A stretch of DNA of 64,000 nucleotides from NCBI RefSeq assembly GCF_006175945.1, contig NZ_VAJL01000001.1, positions 4,349,001-4,413,000 on the forward strand, in the 5' to 3' direction. Position 1 is the stretch's first letter. Each line of letters begins with the position of its first letter. This stretch comes from Chryseobacterium mulctrae. GTDB lineage: Bacteria; Bacteroidota; Bacteroidia; Flavobacteriales; Weeksellaceae. The notes beneath the pieces are model-generated. The model did no database searches and was not told the origin of the DNA. It worked only from the letters and a program-made list of their open reading frames with translations. Positions 1 through 8,903 of this stretch are shown here, piece after piece. The translations under genes were made by a program, and so were the position numbers.

Positions 1-1
1 G

Positions 2-454
2 TTGATTATTACAATCTTAGTTATTCAGATCATTGCGATTTTCGGTGCTTTCTTATTTTCAAGATTATCTAAAAAAATTGGGAATAAGAATGTAATTACT
101 ATTGCTGTGATTATCTGGATTGCTTGTTGTTTATCTGCATATTCTTTAAACAAAGAAAATCCAAATGTACAGCTTCAGTTTTATGGATTAGCTGGTTTGA
201 TTGGTTTGGTAATGGGTGGTCTTCAGGCAATGTCGAGATCAACTTATTCAAAACTTTTACCAGAAAATTCTATGGAAAATACAACTTATTTTAGTTTCTA
301 TGATGTACTGGAAAAAATTGCTATCATCTGTGGAATGCTTATTTTCAGTGTATTTATTCAAAGGTTTCATAATATGCAATATGCATTTATTTCGATGTCG
401 GCATTTTTTGCAGCAGGAGCAATTCTTATCAGATTCTTAAAAACGAAGATATAA
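2..454 (+). CDS. MFS transporter of the UMF1/Atg22-like type, C-terminal part (partial at window edge)
   Basis: The open frame runs in from the left edge, so only the last 150 residues are visible and the real start lies outside. About five hydrophobic helices can be seen. The loop GGLQAMSRSTYSKLLPE (about residues 72-88) followed by a Tyr/Phe-rich stretch and a helix resembles the signature of UMF1-type major facilitator permeases. The substrate cannot be told. It ends 75 bp before the mevalonate-kinase-like gene, which has its own promoter-like -7 element, so co-transcription is uncertain. The family call is fairly secure; the function is not. Confidence 0.75.
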   Translation: MIITILVIQIIAIFGAFLFSRLSKKIGNKNVITIAVIIWIACCLSAYSLNKENPNVQLQFYGLAGLIGLVMGGLQAMSRSTYSKLLPENSMENTTYFSFYDVLEKIAIICGMLIFSVFIQRFHNMQYAFISMSAFFAAGAILIRFLKTKI

Positions 455-473
455 GTTCTACAATGGCTTAAAA

Positions 474-507
474 TTTGTTAATATTCAGCAGAATAATAGT
501 AACTTTG
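474..507 (+). promoter_or_regulatory. Candidate Bacteroidota promoter for the GHMP kinase gene
   Basis: TTTG at 474-477 and TAACTTTG at 500-507 are separated by 22 bp. This fits the -33 TTTG and -7 TAnnTTTG pattern of the Bacteroidota housekeeping sigma factor. The start codon follows 22 bp after the -7 element. Confidence 0.5.
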
Positions 508-528
508 CATAAAGATTTTTAACACAAA

Positions 529-1455
529 ATGACGAACCCTTTATTTTACGCTAAAATTATCCTCTTCGGAGAGTACGGAATGATAGAAGACTCACAAGGT
601 CTTGTAGTTCCTTACAGTTTTTATAAAGGCACTTTAAAGTTTTCAGACTCAGATTCAGAATTTGAGAAAAAATCAAACTTTCATTTACAAAAATATGCTG
701 ATTTTCTGGAGAACTTAAGTCTTCCCGAACAATTCAAATTAGATGTAAATCGTCTGAAAGAAGATATTTCTAACGGACTTTTCTTCGATTCTAATATTCC
801 TCAAGGATATGGAGTTGGAAGTTCAGGAGCTTTGGTTGCGGCTATTTTCGAAAAATATAGCTTCACAAAACACGATCCTGAAAGTATTTCAAAAGAAAAT
901 CTTAAAAATATAAAAGCCGTTTTTGGCGAAATGGAAAGCTATTTCCATGGTAAAAGTTCAGGAATGGATCCTTTAATTTGCTACATGAATCTTCCGATTC
1001 TTATTGAAAACAAGGAAAATTTAGATAAAGTAGCGATTCCAAAAGAAGAACAAGGAAAAGGAGCAATTTTCTTGATTGATTCAGGAATTACAGGCGAAAC
1101 AGGACCGATGATTCAGATCTTCTTTGAAAAAATGAAGACCGAAGGTTTCCGTAAAACGCTGAAAGAAGAGTTTATTCGTTACAATAATGCTTGTATTGAT
1201 TCTTTCCTTAAAAAAGATATGAATCCGTTTTTTAGAAACCTTAAAAAGCTTTCTTATTGGGCTTACGAACATTTCCGTCCGATGATTCCTGAAAGTATTT
1301 TCAACATCTGGAAAAAAGGTTTAGATTCTAATGCTTATTACCTTAAACTGTGTGGAAGTGGCGGTGGTGGTTATATTTTAGGTTTCACCAAAGACTACGA
1401 AAAAGCAGAAAAAATGCTTGACGGTTTCCAGAAAGAAGTGATTTATAGATTCTAA
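529..1455 (+). CDS. GHMP kinase, probable mevalonate kinase
   Basis: This 308-residue protein has all three GHMP kinase motifs: an N-terminal YAKIILFGEY (residues 7-16), the phosphate-binding PQGYGVGSSGA (91-101), and the C-terminal glycine-rich LCGSGGGGYILGF (near 274-286). The segment FHGKSSGMDPL (about 139-149) carries the likely catalytic Asp. Mevalonate kinase phosphorylates mevalonate in the cytoplasmic mevalonate route to isopentenyl diphosphate, which Bacteroidota of this group often use. A prenyltransferase gene follows after 10 bp, supporting an isoprenoid role. Other GHMP sugar or homoserine kinases are possible but less likely. Confidence 0.75.
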   Translation: MTNPLFYAKIILFGEYGMIEDSQGLVVPYSFYKGTLKFSDSDSEFEKKSNFHLQKYADFLENLSLPEQFKLDVNRLKEDISNGLFFDSNIPQGYGVGSSGALVAAIFEKYSFTKHDPESISKENLKNIKAVFGEMESYFHGKSSGMDPLICYMNLPILIENKENLDKVAIPKEEQGKGAIFLIDSGITGETGPMIQIFFEKMKTEGFRKTLKEEFIRYNNACIDSFLKKDMNPFFRNLKKLSYWAYEHFRPMIPESIFNIWKKGLDSNAYYLKLCGSGGGGYILGFTKDYEKAEKMLDGFQKEVIYRF

Positions 1456-1465
1456 AAAGTTGGGA

Positions 1466-2395
1466 ATGAGTTCTGAAAAAGAGAGTTTCCAACAGAAAAA
1501 TTATATCCGAAAATCGTTATTTTACAGATTATCACAATTCGTGGGCTTTCTTTTAGGCGCACGTTTTTTTGTGGCTGTTTTGCTTACTTTTGCACTGTAT
1601 GTTTCTACTTTTTTCCTTTTTAACCAAGAAGAATCTTTCAGGAAATTTGTCTTTGACTTCAAAGTTCACGGCATTATTTTCTGTACTGTTTTAAGTATTC
1701 TTGCAGGAGGAATTATCAATCAGTTCTACGATTTTGAAAAAGATCATATTGTAAAACCGTTCCGTACAAGAATTCAGAGCTTTATTCAGCAGAAATATTT
1801 TCTGTATGTGTATTTGGCTTTAACAGTAATTTCGCTAGGAGTAGCAAGCTTTATTTCGTACCGAGTTTTGATTTTCTTTGTGGTTTATCAGTTCTTTATG
1901 TGGTTTTATAGCCATAAACTGAGCCGGATTTTAATTTTAAATAATCTCACTTTTGTTAGTTTAACATTGTATCCTTTTTTTGGAATGATGGTTTATTATC
2001 AGACTTTTTCAAAGAAAGTTTTTTTAATGGCTATTTTTCTGTTTTTGATTCTTTTATGTATTGATATTGTGAAAGATACTTTAACGAAAAGTGTTGATAA
2101 AGCTTTTGGATATACTACAATTCCGAACTATTTTAAAAGTAAAAATACCAAGATCATTCTTATCTCTTTGCTGATTGTAACGATGGCAGTTTCGATGAAA
2201 CTTATTCTCAAAACCGGAATTTCAGGTTTTATGTCTTATTATTTTACCGGAGGTCTGTTTGTGATGGTTATCTGTGTTTATCTGCTTTTAAACTCCTCAA
2301 GACGAACTAAGTTTCTTACGCTCAATGTTTTACGTTTCTGGGTTTTCATTGGAATTCTTGCCATGCTTCTTAACGGAATTGAAGGTAAATTGTAG
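1466..2395 (+). CDS. UbiA-family membrane prenyltransferase
   Basis: The protein has about eight membrane helices and two Asp-rich motifs of the UbiA superfamily: NQFYDFEKD (about residues 85-93), and a second near residues 200-220 with DIVKD followed by a further Asp and GYTTIP. Members transfer a polyprenyl chain from a diphosphate to an aromatic or polar acceptor. Related flavobacterial proteins are often annotated as geranylgeranylglycerol-phosphate geranylgeranyltransferase, but the acceptor cannot be read from sequence. I chose the ATG at 1466 over an in-frame TTG six bases upstream. It lies 10 bp after the GHMP kinase stop, so the two probably form an operon joining precursor supply with prenyl transfer. 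Confidence 0.75.
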   Translation: MSSEKESFQQKNYIRKSLFYRLSQFVGFLLGARFFVAVLLTFALYVSTFFLFNQEESFRKFVFDFKVHGIIFCTVLSILAGGIINQFYDFEKDHIVKPFRTRIQSFIQQKYFLYVYLALTVISLGVASFISYRVLIFFVVYQFFMWFYSHKLSRILILNNLTFVSLTLYPFFGMMVYYQTFSKKVFLMAIFLFLILLCIDIVKDTLTKSVDKAFGYTTIPNYFKSKNTKIILISLLIVTMAVSMKLILKTGISGFMSYYFTGGLFVMVICVYLLLNSSRRTKFLTLNVLRFWVFIGILAMLLNGIEGKL

Positions 2396-2427
2396 AAAAA
2401 AAGCTTTAAAAAAGCTCAGGTTATTCT

Positions 2428-2435
2428 TACATTTG
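2428..2435 (+). promoter_or_regulatory. Candidate -7 element of the proline dehydrogenase gene
   Basis: TACATTTG matches TAnnTTTG and lies 23 bp before the start codon. No convincing TTTG partner is seen 19-22 bp upstream. Confidence 0.35.
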
Positions 2436-2458
2436 CAAAATTAAATTAACAAAAAGGA

Positions 2459-3625
2459 ATGCCCATTTTCAACGATACCAAAGTTGCATTTGCCGATAAA
2501 ACTGATGCACAATTAAGAAAAGCCTATTGGATGTTTAAAATGATTGAACAGCCTGCTTTAACAAGTCTTGGAACTTCTGTCCTGAATTTTACCGTTCATA
2601 ATAATTTTCCATTCGTTACCGGAATTGTAAAAAACACTTTGTTCGAGCAATTTGTAGGTGGAGAAACTCGTGAAGAGAGCATGAAAGTGGTAAAACAGCT
2701 TTTCAAAAGAGGAGTTGGAAGTATTTTCGACTATTCGATTGAAGGGAAAGAAGACGAAGGAACCTTTGATGCAGTGTGTCAGGAAATTAAAGATATCATT
2801 AAATTTTCTGTAGGAAATCCGGCAATTCCTTTTATTGTTTTTAAGCCTACCGCATTCGGAAGAATTGACTTGTATGAAGCTGTCGGGAAAAATGCAGAAC
2901 TGACTTCAAGCCAAAAAGAAGAATGGGCGAGAGTGGTAAAAAGATTTGACGAGGTATGCAAACTTTGTCATGAGCATGATAAAAAAGTGATGGTTGACGC
3001 TGAAGAAACCTGGATGCAGGATGCGGCAGACCAGCTTTGTGAAGAGATGATGGAAAAATATAATCAGGAAAAACCGATTGTCTGGAACACCATTCAAATG
3101 TACAGAACCGGCCGTCTTGAGTATATGGAACAGAATCTTCAGAGAGCCAAAGAAAAGAATTATTTTATTGGTTATAAGATCGTTCGTGGCGCTTACATGG
3201 AAAAAGAAAGAGCGAGAGCTGCAGAAAAAGGATATGCAGATCCTATTCAACCAACCAAAGATGCATCCGATAAAAATTACAATGCCGGAATCGATTTTGT
3301 GATGAATCATTTAGATAAAGTTTCTGCATTTTTCGGAACTCACAATGAGATTTCATCTGAATTGGTGATGGATAAAATGAAAGCTAAAGGACTGGAAAAT
3401 AACAATCCTCACATCTATTTTGGGCAACTTTATGGGATGAGTGATAACATTACATTCTATTTGTCTGATAAAGGCTATAATGTAGCAAAATATCTTCCTT
3501 ATGGACCTGTAAAAGACGTAGTTCCTTATCTTACCAGAAGAGCCAGAGAAAACACTTCTGTTGCCGGACAAACAGGAAGAGAGTTGGGTTTAATTAAAAA
3601 AGAATTAGACAGAAGAAGAAAATAA
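2459..3625 (+). CDS. Proline dehydrogenase (FAD-dependent)
   Basis: The 388-residue protein fits the monofunctional proline dehydrogenase family, which oxidises proline to 1-pyrroline-5-carboxylate with FAD. The characteristic C-terminal block KYLPYGPVKDVVPYLTRRA with the following REN is present near residues 345-367; in this family the paired Arg bind the substrate carboxylate. GTHNEIS and the YKIVRGAYMEKER segment are also typical barrel strands. A TACATTTG -7 element lies at 2428-2435 upstream and a strong hairpin terminator follows at 3645. No pyrroline-carboxylate dehydrogenase domain is fused or adjacent. Confidence 0.9.
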   Translation: MPIFNDTKVAFADKTDAQLRKAYWMFKMIEQPALTSLGTSVLNFTVHNNFPFVTGIVKNTLFEQFVGGETREESMKVVKQLFKRGVGSIFDYSIEGKEDEGTFDAVCQEIKDIIKFSVGNPAIPFIVFKPTAFGRIDLYEAVGKNAELTSSQKEEWARVVKRFDEVCKLCHEHDKKVMVDAEETWMQDAADQLCEEMMEKYNQEKPIVWNTIQMYRTGRLEYMEQNLQRAKEKNYFIGYKIVRGAYMEKERARAAEKGYADPIQPTKDASDKNYNAGIDFVMNHLDKVSAFFGTHNEISSELVMDKMKAKGLENNNPHIYFGQLYGMSDNITFYLSDKGYNVAKYLPYGPVKDVVPYLTRRARENTSVAGQTGRELGLIKKELDRRRK

Positions 3626-3644
3626 TTTCTCTTTAGAATAATAT

Positions 3645-3674
3645 AAAAGCTCGGTCATTTTGATCGAGCTTTTT
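3645..3674 (+). terminator. Intrinsic terminator after proline dehydrogenase
   Basis: Arms 3645-3657 and 3661-3673 pair over 13 bp with one G-T pair around a TTT loop, followed by a T run. It closes the transcript just before the tandem repeat array. Confidence 0.8.
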
Positions 3675-3704
3675 CGTTTTTAAAATTTAGATCAGTGTAT
3701 AATA

Positions 3705-5660
3705 TTCTTAAAATTGAGTTTAGATTATTATGATTTTTTTAAATTTTAAAGAAAGATAGCCCTAAAAAAGTTGAAATAAATTCTATTAAAAGTATGAATT
3801 CACTGGTGGAAGTTATAAATATTTTCAAAGATTTGGATGAGTAAATCGTATCAAATCTATGGAACAAAAAATGCATTTTCAGAGTTGAAAATTTCTAAAA
3901 TAAAGTTTTTTTTTTTGGTTTAAAAACTAAAAATAGACCTTAAATTATTGTTTTTTTTCACAGATTTTTCAAGAAAAATAGTCCTAAAAAAGCTCAAATT
4001 TCCTCTATTTTAATTCTGAATTTGGTAGAGAAAATCACGAAGCTTTTGAAAGTTTTAGATGAAAAAATTGCATTAAATCGGCGGAATAAAAATGTATTTT
4101 CAGAGTTGAAAATTACTAAAATAACAGTTACTTTTTGTGTTTGGAAAACTAAAAATGAAGCTTAAATTATTGTGTTTTTTTACAAATTTTTCAAGAAAAT
4201 AGCATTGGAAAAGTTCAAATAAACTCTATTAAAATTGTGTACTTAGTATGAAAATTTACGGAAATTTTCAAAGATTTGGATGGGTAAATCGCATCAAATC
4301 TATGGAACAAAAATGTATTTTCAGAGTTGAAAATTACTAAAATAACAATTACTTTTTTGAGTTTAAAAACTAAAATAGAGCTTAAATTACTATAATTTTT
4401 TTTTCGAATTTTCCTGAAAAAGCTCAAATTATCTCTATTCAAATTATGAATTTAACAGGAAAAATTGTGGTTATTTTGAAAGTTTTAGATGAATAAATTG
4501 CCTCAAATAAAAGGAATAAAAGTGCGTTTTCAGGACTGAGAATTTCCAAAATAACAGTTGTTTTTTTGTGTTTGAAAACTGAAAATTGAACTTAAATAAT
4601 TGTGATTTTTCTCAAAATTTTTAGATAGATAATCCTGAAAAAAGTTCAAATTACCTCTATTGAAATTATAAATTTAGCAAGAATAATTACGTGAATTTTG
4701 AAATTTTTAGATGAGCAAATTGCATTAAATCGAAGGAACAAAAATGCATTTTCAGAGTTGAAAATTACTAAAATAACAGTTACTTTTTGTGTTTGGAAAA
4801 CTAAAAATGAAGCTTAAATTATTGTGTTTTTTTACAAATTTTTCAAGAAAATAGTCTTGGAAAAGTTCAAATAAACTTTACTGAAAATATTAAATTACTG
4901 TGAAAAAATTACGGAATTTTTAAAAGTTTTAGATGTACAAATTGTATTAAATCGAAGGAATAAAAATGTGTTTTCAAGGCTGAGAATTTCCAAAATAACA
5001 GTTGCTTTTTTGAGTTTAAAAACTAAGATAGAGCTTAAATTACTATAATTTTTTTTTCGAATTTTTCAGATAAATAATCCTGAAAAAGCTCAAATTATCT
5101 CTATTCAAATTATGAATTTAGCAGAGATAATTACGGAGATTTTTAAAATTTTAGATATACAAATTGCATTAAATCGAAGGAACAAAAGTGTATTTTCAGG
5201 GCTGAGAATTTCCAAAATAACAGTTACTTTTTTATATCTGAAAAACTAAAAACGAGCTTAAATTATTACGATATTTCCTCGAATTTTTAAGATAAATATT
5301 CATCAAAAAGCTCAAACTTCCACTATTAAAATTATGTGTTTACCGATTGAAAAGATAGGAATTTTGAAATTTTTAGATGATCAAATTGTATTAAATCGAC
5401 GGAACAAAAGTGTGTTTTTAAGGTCGAGAATTGCTAAAATAAAAGTTGTTTTTTTGTCTTTGAAAACTAAAAATTGAGTTTAAATTATTGTGATTTTTTC
5501 TCGAATTTTTTAGATAAATAATTCTGAAAAGTTCAAATTATCTCTATTAAAATTATGAATTTAGCTGGAGAAATTATGGGAATTTAAAAAAAATCAGGAA
5601 AAATATATTGTATTAAATTTACCGTAATGGATATATATTTTAAAAGTTAAAAGTAAAGAA
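3705..5660. repeat. Tandem array of about nine degenerate 222-bp AT-rich units, non-coding
   Basis: A conserved core (TTTTCAG followed by GTTGAGAAT-like sequence, then AAAATAACAGTT) recurs with anchors at 3871, 4092, 4313, 4522, 4744, 4966, 5188, 5410 and about 5632. The spacing is 221, 221, 209, then 222 five times. The 209 unit lacks about 13 bp (near 4405) that its closest relative at 4966 still has. Units 4092 and 4744, and units 4313 and 4966, resemble each other more than their neighbours, which suggests block duplication. Many units hold GAGCTT and AAAGCTC arms and some hold TTTTTCAG facing CTGAAAAA, so hairpins are possible. Stops in all frames exclude a repeat protein. It fills the gap 3626-5728. 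Confidence 0.85.
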
Positions 5661-5728
5661 ACTACAAAAATTGTTAAACTTATTTTGTTACAATTTCATC
5701 TTTAAAGATTTTTTTTTAAATCAAGATT

Positions 5729-6256
5729 TTATGGCTCAAAACTTTCAAATTTTCCATTTTCATAAAATAAAATGATACGTTTTATCTTATTCGATTGATT
5801 TTCAACAACTTGACTAATGATTTCTTCGTTTAATTTTTCTAATCGCTGAGAATCGAATATTTTTTCGTTTGCTTTATTTTGATGCGTTTTAACCGATTCT
5901 GAAGGGCTCTCAATTATGACTGGTTCTTCAGGTTCTTTACTGCCAAAATCTTTATCGTTATTCATCATCGTAAATAAATCGGGTAGGGAAGTTGGTTTTT
6001 GTTTTTCTTGCGTTACTGGTTCTTCCGTATTGGGAAGTTCAGACTTCAGCATTTCACCATCACCAGTCACCAACCAGTCCCATAAGATTTCTGGAAAGCG
6101 AGATTTTATTTTGATAATAAATTCTAGAGACGGCTTATTTCTTCCTGAAGTTACATGAGAAATAGACGAACGTTGTACATCTATTTCATCTGCAAATTCC
6201 GATGGAGTAAAACCTGAATATTCTATAACTTTTGAAATTCTTTCATTTAAACTCAT
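5729..6256 (-). CDS. Cro/CI-type helix-turn-helix repressor
   Basis: The N-terminal 60 residues of this 175-residue protein form a lambda-repressor-like HTH: FTPSEFADEIDVQRSSISHVTSG is the helix-turn-helix, and WDWLVTGDGEML follows, as in phage-repressor-like regulators of Bacteroidota. The middle (about 75-125) is Pro/Glu-rich and looks disordered. The last 40 residues may form a helical dimerisation segment. Its promoter on the minus strand overlaps a palindrome (see 6277-6312), so autorepression is likely. No phage genes are adjacent. It sits between the 222-bp array and an 800-bp regulatory-looking gap, and its targets are unknown. Confidence 0.8.
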   Translation of the reverse strand: MSLNERISKVIEYSGFTPSEFADEIDVQRSSISHVTSGRNKPSLEFIIKIKSRFPEILWDWLVTGDGEMLKSELPNTEEPVTQEKQKPTSLPDLFTMMNNDKDFGSKEPEEPVIIESPSESVKTHQNKANEKIFDSQRLEKLNEEIISQVVENQSNKIKRIILFYENGKFESFEP

Positions 6257-6276
6257 AAAATAACTTTAAAATAACG

Positions 6277-6312
6277 TTTACAAATGTAAAAAATAAATTT
6301 ACAAAACGCAAA
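6277..6312 (-). promoter_or_regulatory. Promoter of the HTH repressor with overlapping operator-like palindrome
   Basis: Read on the minus strand, TTTG (plus 6309-6312) and TACATTTG (plus 6281-6288) are 20 bp apart, a good Bacteroidota promoter. The -7 element lies inside an inverted repeat TTTAC-N4-GTAAA at 6277-6290. This arrangement is typical of an autoregulated repressor, though binding is inferred. Confidence 0.55.
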
Positions 6313-6368
6313 TACAGATGTAAATAACTATAAATTGATAATTATACAAAAGTAAATTGATATAAGTT

Positions 6369-6401
6369 ACTGTAGTACAGTGTTTTTACACAAATGTAAA
6401 A
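6369..6401. promoter_or_regulatory. Two further palindromes upstream of the repressor gene
   Basis: ACTGTAGTACAGT at 6369-6381 is a perfect 13-bp palindrome. TTTTACACAAATGTAAAA at 6384-6401 is an inverted repeat with 7-bp arms and a CAAA spacer, and it shares the TTTAC/GTAAA arms of the palindrome at 6277. Degenerate relatives lie between them (ACAGATGTAAAT near 6313, TACAAAAGTAAAT near 6344). Confidence 0.5.
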
Positions 6402-6974
6402 TTTATTCCCATAAATTATTAAACAACGTTTCCACAATCTTTTGCTGATAAGATTCCACTTAAACTAATTGAAGAAGCAAGATTGTTAATGTAAATTTGA
6501 ATAATAATTGAAGATAAACGACATAGTTAAATTCTTTTTTTTGAGATTAATAAGTACCGTTAATCCCTTTAAAAACTCTATTGAGTTAAGTAGTATTAAA
6601 AGCAGGTTTTAACATTATTCTTACCGATAAATTTTAATGCACCGTTGTCATTTACAATTGATAAACACTTTTAATAATAAATGAATAATTATTTTAGAGT
6701 TTTTCCTAAAAATCTTAATTAAAAGTCTTTTTCTATACTTATTAAGGTGATTTAGAACTGAAGTTATTCACAATTAACATTTGTATATTGATTAAATAAT
6801 GATTTTATCAACAAATATTTTGTTTAATTTATTTAAGCACATTTTTATGAAAACATGTGTAAATTCACTTAAAGCACATTTCGTTTTTCGCTTTATTTAA
6901 ACATCGTAATTATTTGAATATTAGTTAATTGATGTTATTAAATTAAAATATTGTTAATTAACAATTTTACTAAC
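6402..6974. other. AT-rich intergenic stretch without recognisable gene
   Basis: No open frame, tRNA or repeat family was recognised here. It separates divergent genes and ends in a terminator-like hairpin at 6975 that has no coding sequence in front of it, so an unannotated small RNA in this stretch is possible. Confidence 0.4.
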
Positions 6975-7009
6975 AGACAAAATGGCAGTTTATACTGTTT
7001 GTCTTTTTT
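6975..7009 (+). terminator. Terminator-like hairpin without an upstream gene
   Basis: AGACAAA (6975-6981) pairs with TTTGTCT (6998-7004). An inner CAGT/ACTG stem closes a TTAT loop after a four-base bulge, and six T follow. No plus-strand coding gene lies upstream before proline dehydrogenase, which has its own terminator. Confidence 0.55.
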
Positions 7010-7044
7010 ACAAATGTGAATTTTATTTTTAAAACCAAAATGGT

Positions 7045-7052
7045 TAATTTTG
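7045..7052 (+). promoter_or_regulatory. Candidate -7 element of the M14 peptidase gene
   Basis: TAATTTTG lies 20 bp before the ATG at 7073. It argues for that start over in-frame GTG 7016 and ATG 7040, which would place the element inside the gene. Confidence 0.35.
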
Positions 7053-7072
7053 AAAAATGTAAATTATTATTA

Positions 7073-8182
7073 ATGAACTTTGAACATTTCTACACTGCAA
7101 ATTCTGATTTTCCTAATCGCTATATTTCTCCTGAAAAATTATTTTCTTACTTACAGACGAATCTCAAAGATTATATTCAAGAGATCGGAAGGTCTTATTT
7201 AGATAAACCCATTTATAAGTTAAGTATAGGAACTGGTAAGATCAATATTTTAGCTTGGTCACAAATGCACGGAAATGAATCTAATGCAACGCATGCGATG
7301 TTGGATCTATTAAAGAGTTTAGATAAAGCACCCGAATTAAAAGAAGATCTTTTCAGTAAGATAAGTTTAGACTTTATCTTTATGCTAAATCCAGATGGTT
7401 CTGAAAAATGGACGAGGCTTAATGCATCGGAAATAGATCTTAATAGAGACTTCCATAATGAAGCAAGTAAGGAGATCAAATTTCTGAAAAATCTGGCCAC
7501 TTCAAAGAAATACGATTATGCTCTGAATCTTCACGAGCAACGTACGATTTTTACCACCGATGGAATTCATCCGGCAACATTATCATTTTTGGCTCCATCA
7601 GAAAATGTAGAGCGAACTGTTACCGATAATCGGAAAAAATGCATGGCAGTAATTGCGGATGTTTACAACCACTTGAAAGAATTAATTCCTAATCAAATTG
7701 GAAGATATTCTGATGAGTTTTATCCCACTTCTACGGGAGATAATTTTATAAAAGCAGGAATGCCGACCATCCTTTTTGAAGGTGGACATTTTGTAGATGA
7801 TTATTCCAGAAAAGAAACCAGAAAATATTATACGATTGCTTTGTATTATGCTCTAAAATCAATAAGTGAACTTGACTCAAATATTACAGGTTGGGAAGCT
7901 TATCAAGAGATTCCCGAGAATCAGGAAACGCATTATGATGTTGTGTACAGAAACGTAAAATTAAATACGGATCATGAATGCATTTTAGACATTGCGGTTC
8001 AGTACAGAGAAGTTTATGAAGAAGGTAAAGATGAAATTTCATTTATCCCTTTTGTGATAGAGGCGGGAGATGTGAAGAAAAGAAAGGGCTGGTTGGAAAT
8101 TGACTGTACCGGAAAAAAATATGTTTCTGATGCGAAATATCCCAAACTTGATGCAGAAGTAAATTTCAAAATAGAAGACTAA
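7073..8182 (+). CDS. M14-family zinc carboxypeptidase-like protein
   Basis: The protein (369 residues from the ATG at 7073) has the main residues of M14 metallocarboxypeptidases. HGNE (H66, E69) and the His of NLHEQ (H154) should bind zinc. The LNRDF motif (R125) should bind the substrate carboxylate, and FEGGHF (E236) provides the general base. NPDGSEKWTRLN is also typical. There is no signal peptide, so it probably acts in the cytoplasm on peptides or a small amide substrate. The last 90 residues form an extra domain of unknown role. In-frame starts at 7016 (GTG) and 7040 (ATG) are possible but would put a candidate promoter element inside the gene. A strong terminator follows directly. Confidence 0.8.
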   Translation: MNFEHFYTANSDFPNRYISPEKLFSYLQTNLKDYIQEIGRSYLDKPIYKLSIGTGKINILAWSQMHGNESNATHAMLDLLKSLDKAPELKEDLFSKISLDFIFMLNPDGSEKWTRLNASEIDLNRDFHNEASKEIKFLKNLATSKKYDYALNLHEQRTIFTTDGIHPATLSFLAPSENVERTVTDNRKKCMAVIADVYNHLKELIPNQIGRYSDEFYPTSTGDNFIKAGMPTILFEGGHFVDDYSRKETRKYYTIALYYALKSISELDSNITGWEAYQEIPENQETHYDVVYRNVKLNTDHECILDIAVQYREVYEEGKDEISFIPFVIEAGDVKKRKGWLEIDCTGKKYVSDAKYPKLDAEVNFKIED

Positions 8183-8212
8183 AAAACGCGGAACAATTTG
8201 TTCCGCGTTTTT
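8181..8212. terminator. Strong bidirectional terminator
   Basis: ACGCGGAACAA (8186-8196) and TTGTTCCGCGT (8198-8208) are fully complementary, flanked by A and T runs. It serves the M14 gene on the plus strand and could also end the convergent DUF4920 transcript. Confidence 0.85.
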
Positions 8213-8275
8213 GTTTTTATATTCTTTCATGCTGATCAAAATCAAAGCATACTAAAACAGTATTTTTAAATCTGA

Positions 8276-8785
8276 TTAGTTGACCACTTTAATTCCGTTG
8301 GCTACGAATCTTATTTCCTCTTTAGGCTGAGTAATTGCATCAATTTCTGCCTGAGGTTTTTTAGCATCTTCTGCATAGTGTTTCTGCTCGTCAATAGAAG
8401 TTACTTTTCTTTCTGCAGTTCCATCTAGTACAACTGTTTTTCCTTTCAAAGCTGTCGGAACGAAAAATGCATAATCTTTCATCTTTACGAAAAACTGAGA
8501 ATTATCTTCAGTTTGAATAGTTAACCAACATCCTTTTTTCTCGCAAACGTCAGTTACTTTTCCTTTTACCGCTACGTTCTCAACTTTTTTATTTTCTTTC
8601 TTAAGCTTTTTGCCTAATTTTTCAACAGAGATAGCTTTAGATTCTACAGAAGAAGCTACCGCAGAACCATAAGTATCTCCTACGATTGCATTACCTTCCG
8701 GCGGACCCATTTTTTTCTTTTCCTGAGCAAAAGCTAAAGTCGATACGCTTACTGCTGCTAAAACTAATATTGCTTTAAATTTCAT
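8276..8785 (-). CDS. DUF4920 family exported protein
   Basis: The protein starts with a clear signal peptide (MKFKAILVLAAVSVSTLAFA, then QE), so it is exported. The mature part has the DUF4920 signature CEKKGCW around residue 82-88, followed by a beta-rich domain resembling an OB fold (VKGKVTDVCEKKGCWLTI, then KMKDYAFFVP). The two Cys could bind metal or form a disulfide; the function of the family is not established. I chose the ATG at 8785 rather than one nine codons upstream because the signal peptide begins there. Confidence 0.8.
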   Translation of the reverse strand: MKFKAILVLAAVSVSTLAFAQEKKKMGPPEGNAIVGDTYGSAVASSVESKAISVEKLGKKLKKENKKVENVAVKGKVTDVCEKKGCWLTIQTEDNSQFFVKMKDYAFFVPTALKGKTVVLDGTAERKVTSIDEQKHYAEDAKKPQAEIDAITQPKEEIRFVANGIKVVN

Positions 8786-8903
8786 TATTAATATTTTTTC
8801 CAAAATTAACAATAATATTTGAATTTAGAATGATTATAAACTTGATAAATAACAGGTCATTTAGAAATCGAAAACAAAAATGAAAAACAATTGCATATTT
8901 ATC

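Noticed and set aside
4215..4442. A 75-codon minus-strand open frame inside the repeat array
   Set aside because: It is not preserved in the other units of the array, has no family resemblance and no start signals; it is a chance frame in AT-rich repeats.
3705..5660. CRISPR array
   Set aside because: The period of 222 bp is far too long, there is no short exact repeat with unique spacers, and no cas genes are near.
5729..6256. Prophage immunity region
   Set aside because: The repressor is phage-like, but no integrase, terminase, capsid or lysis gene is present on either side.
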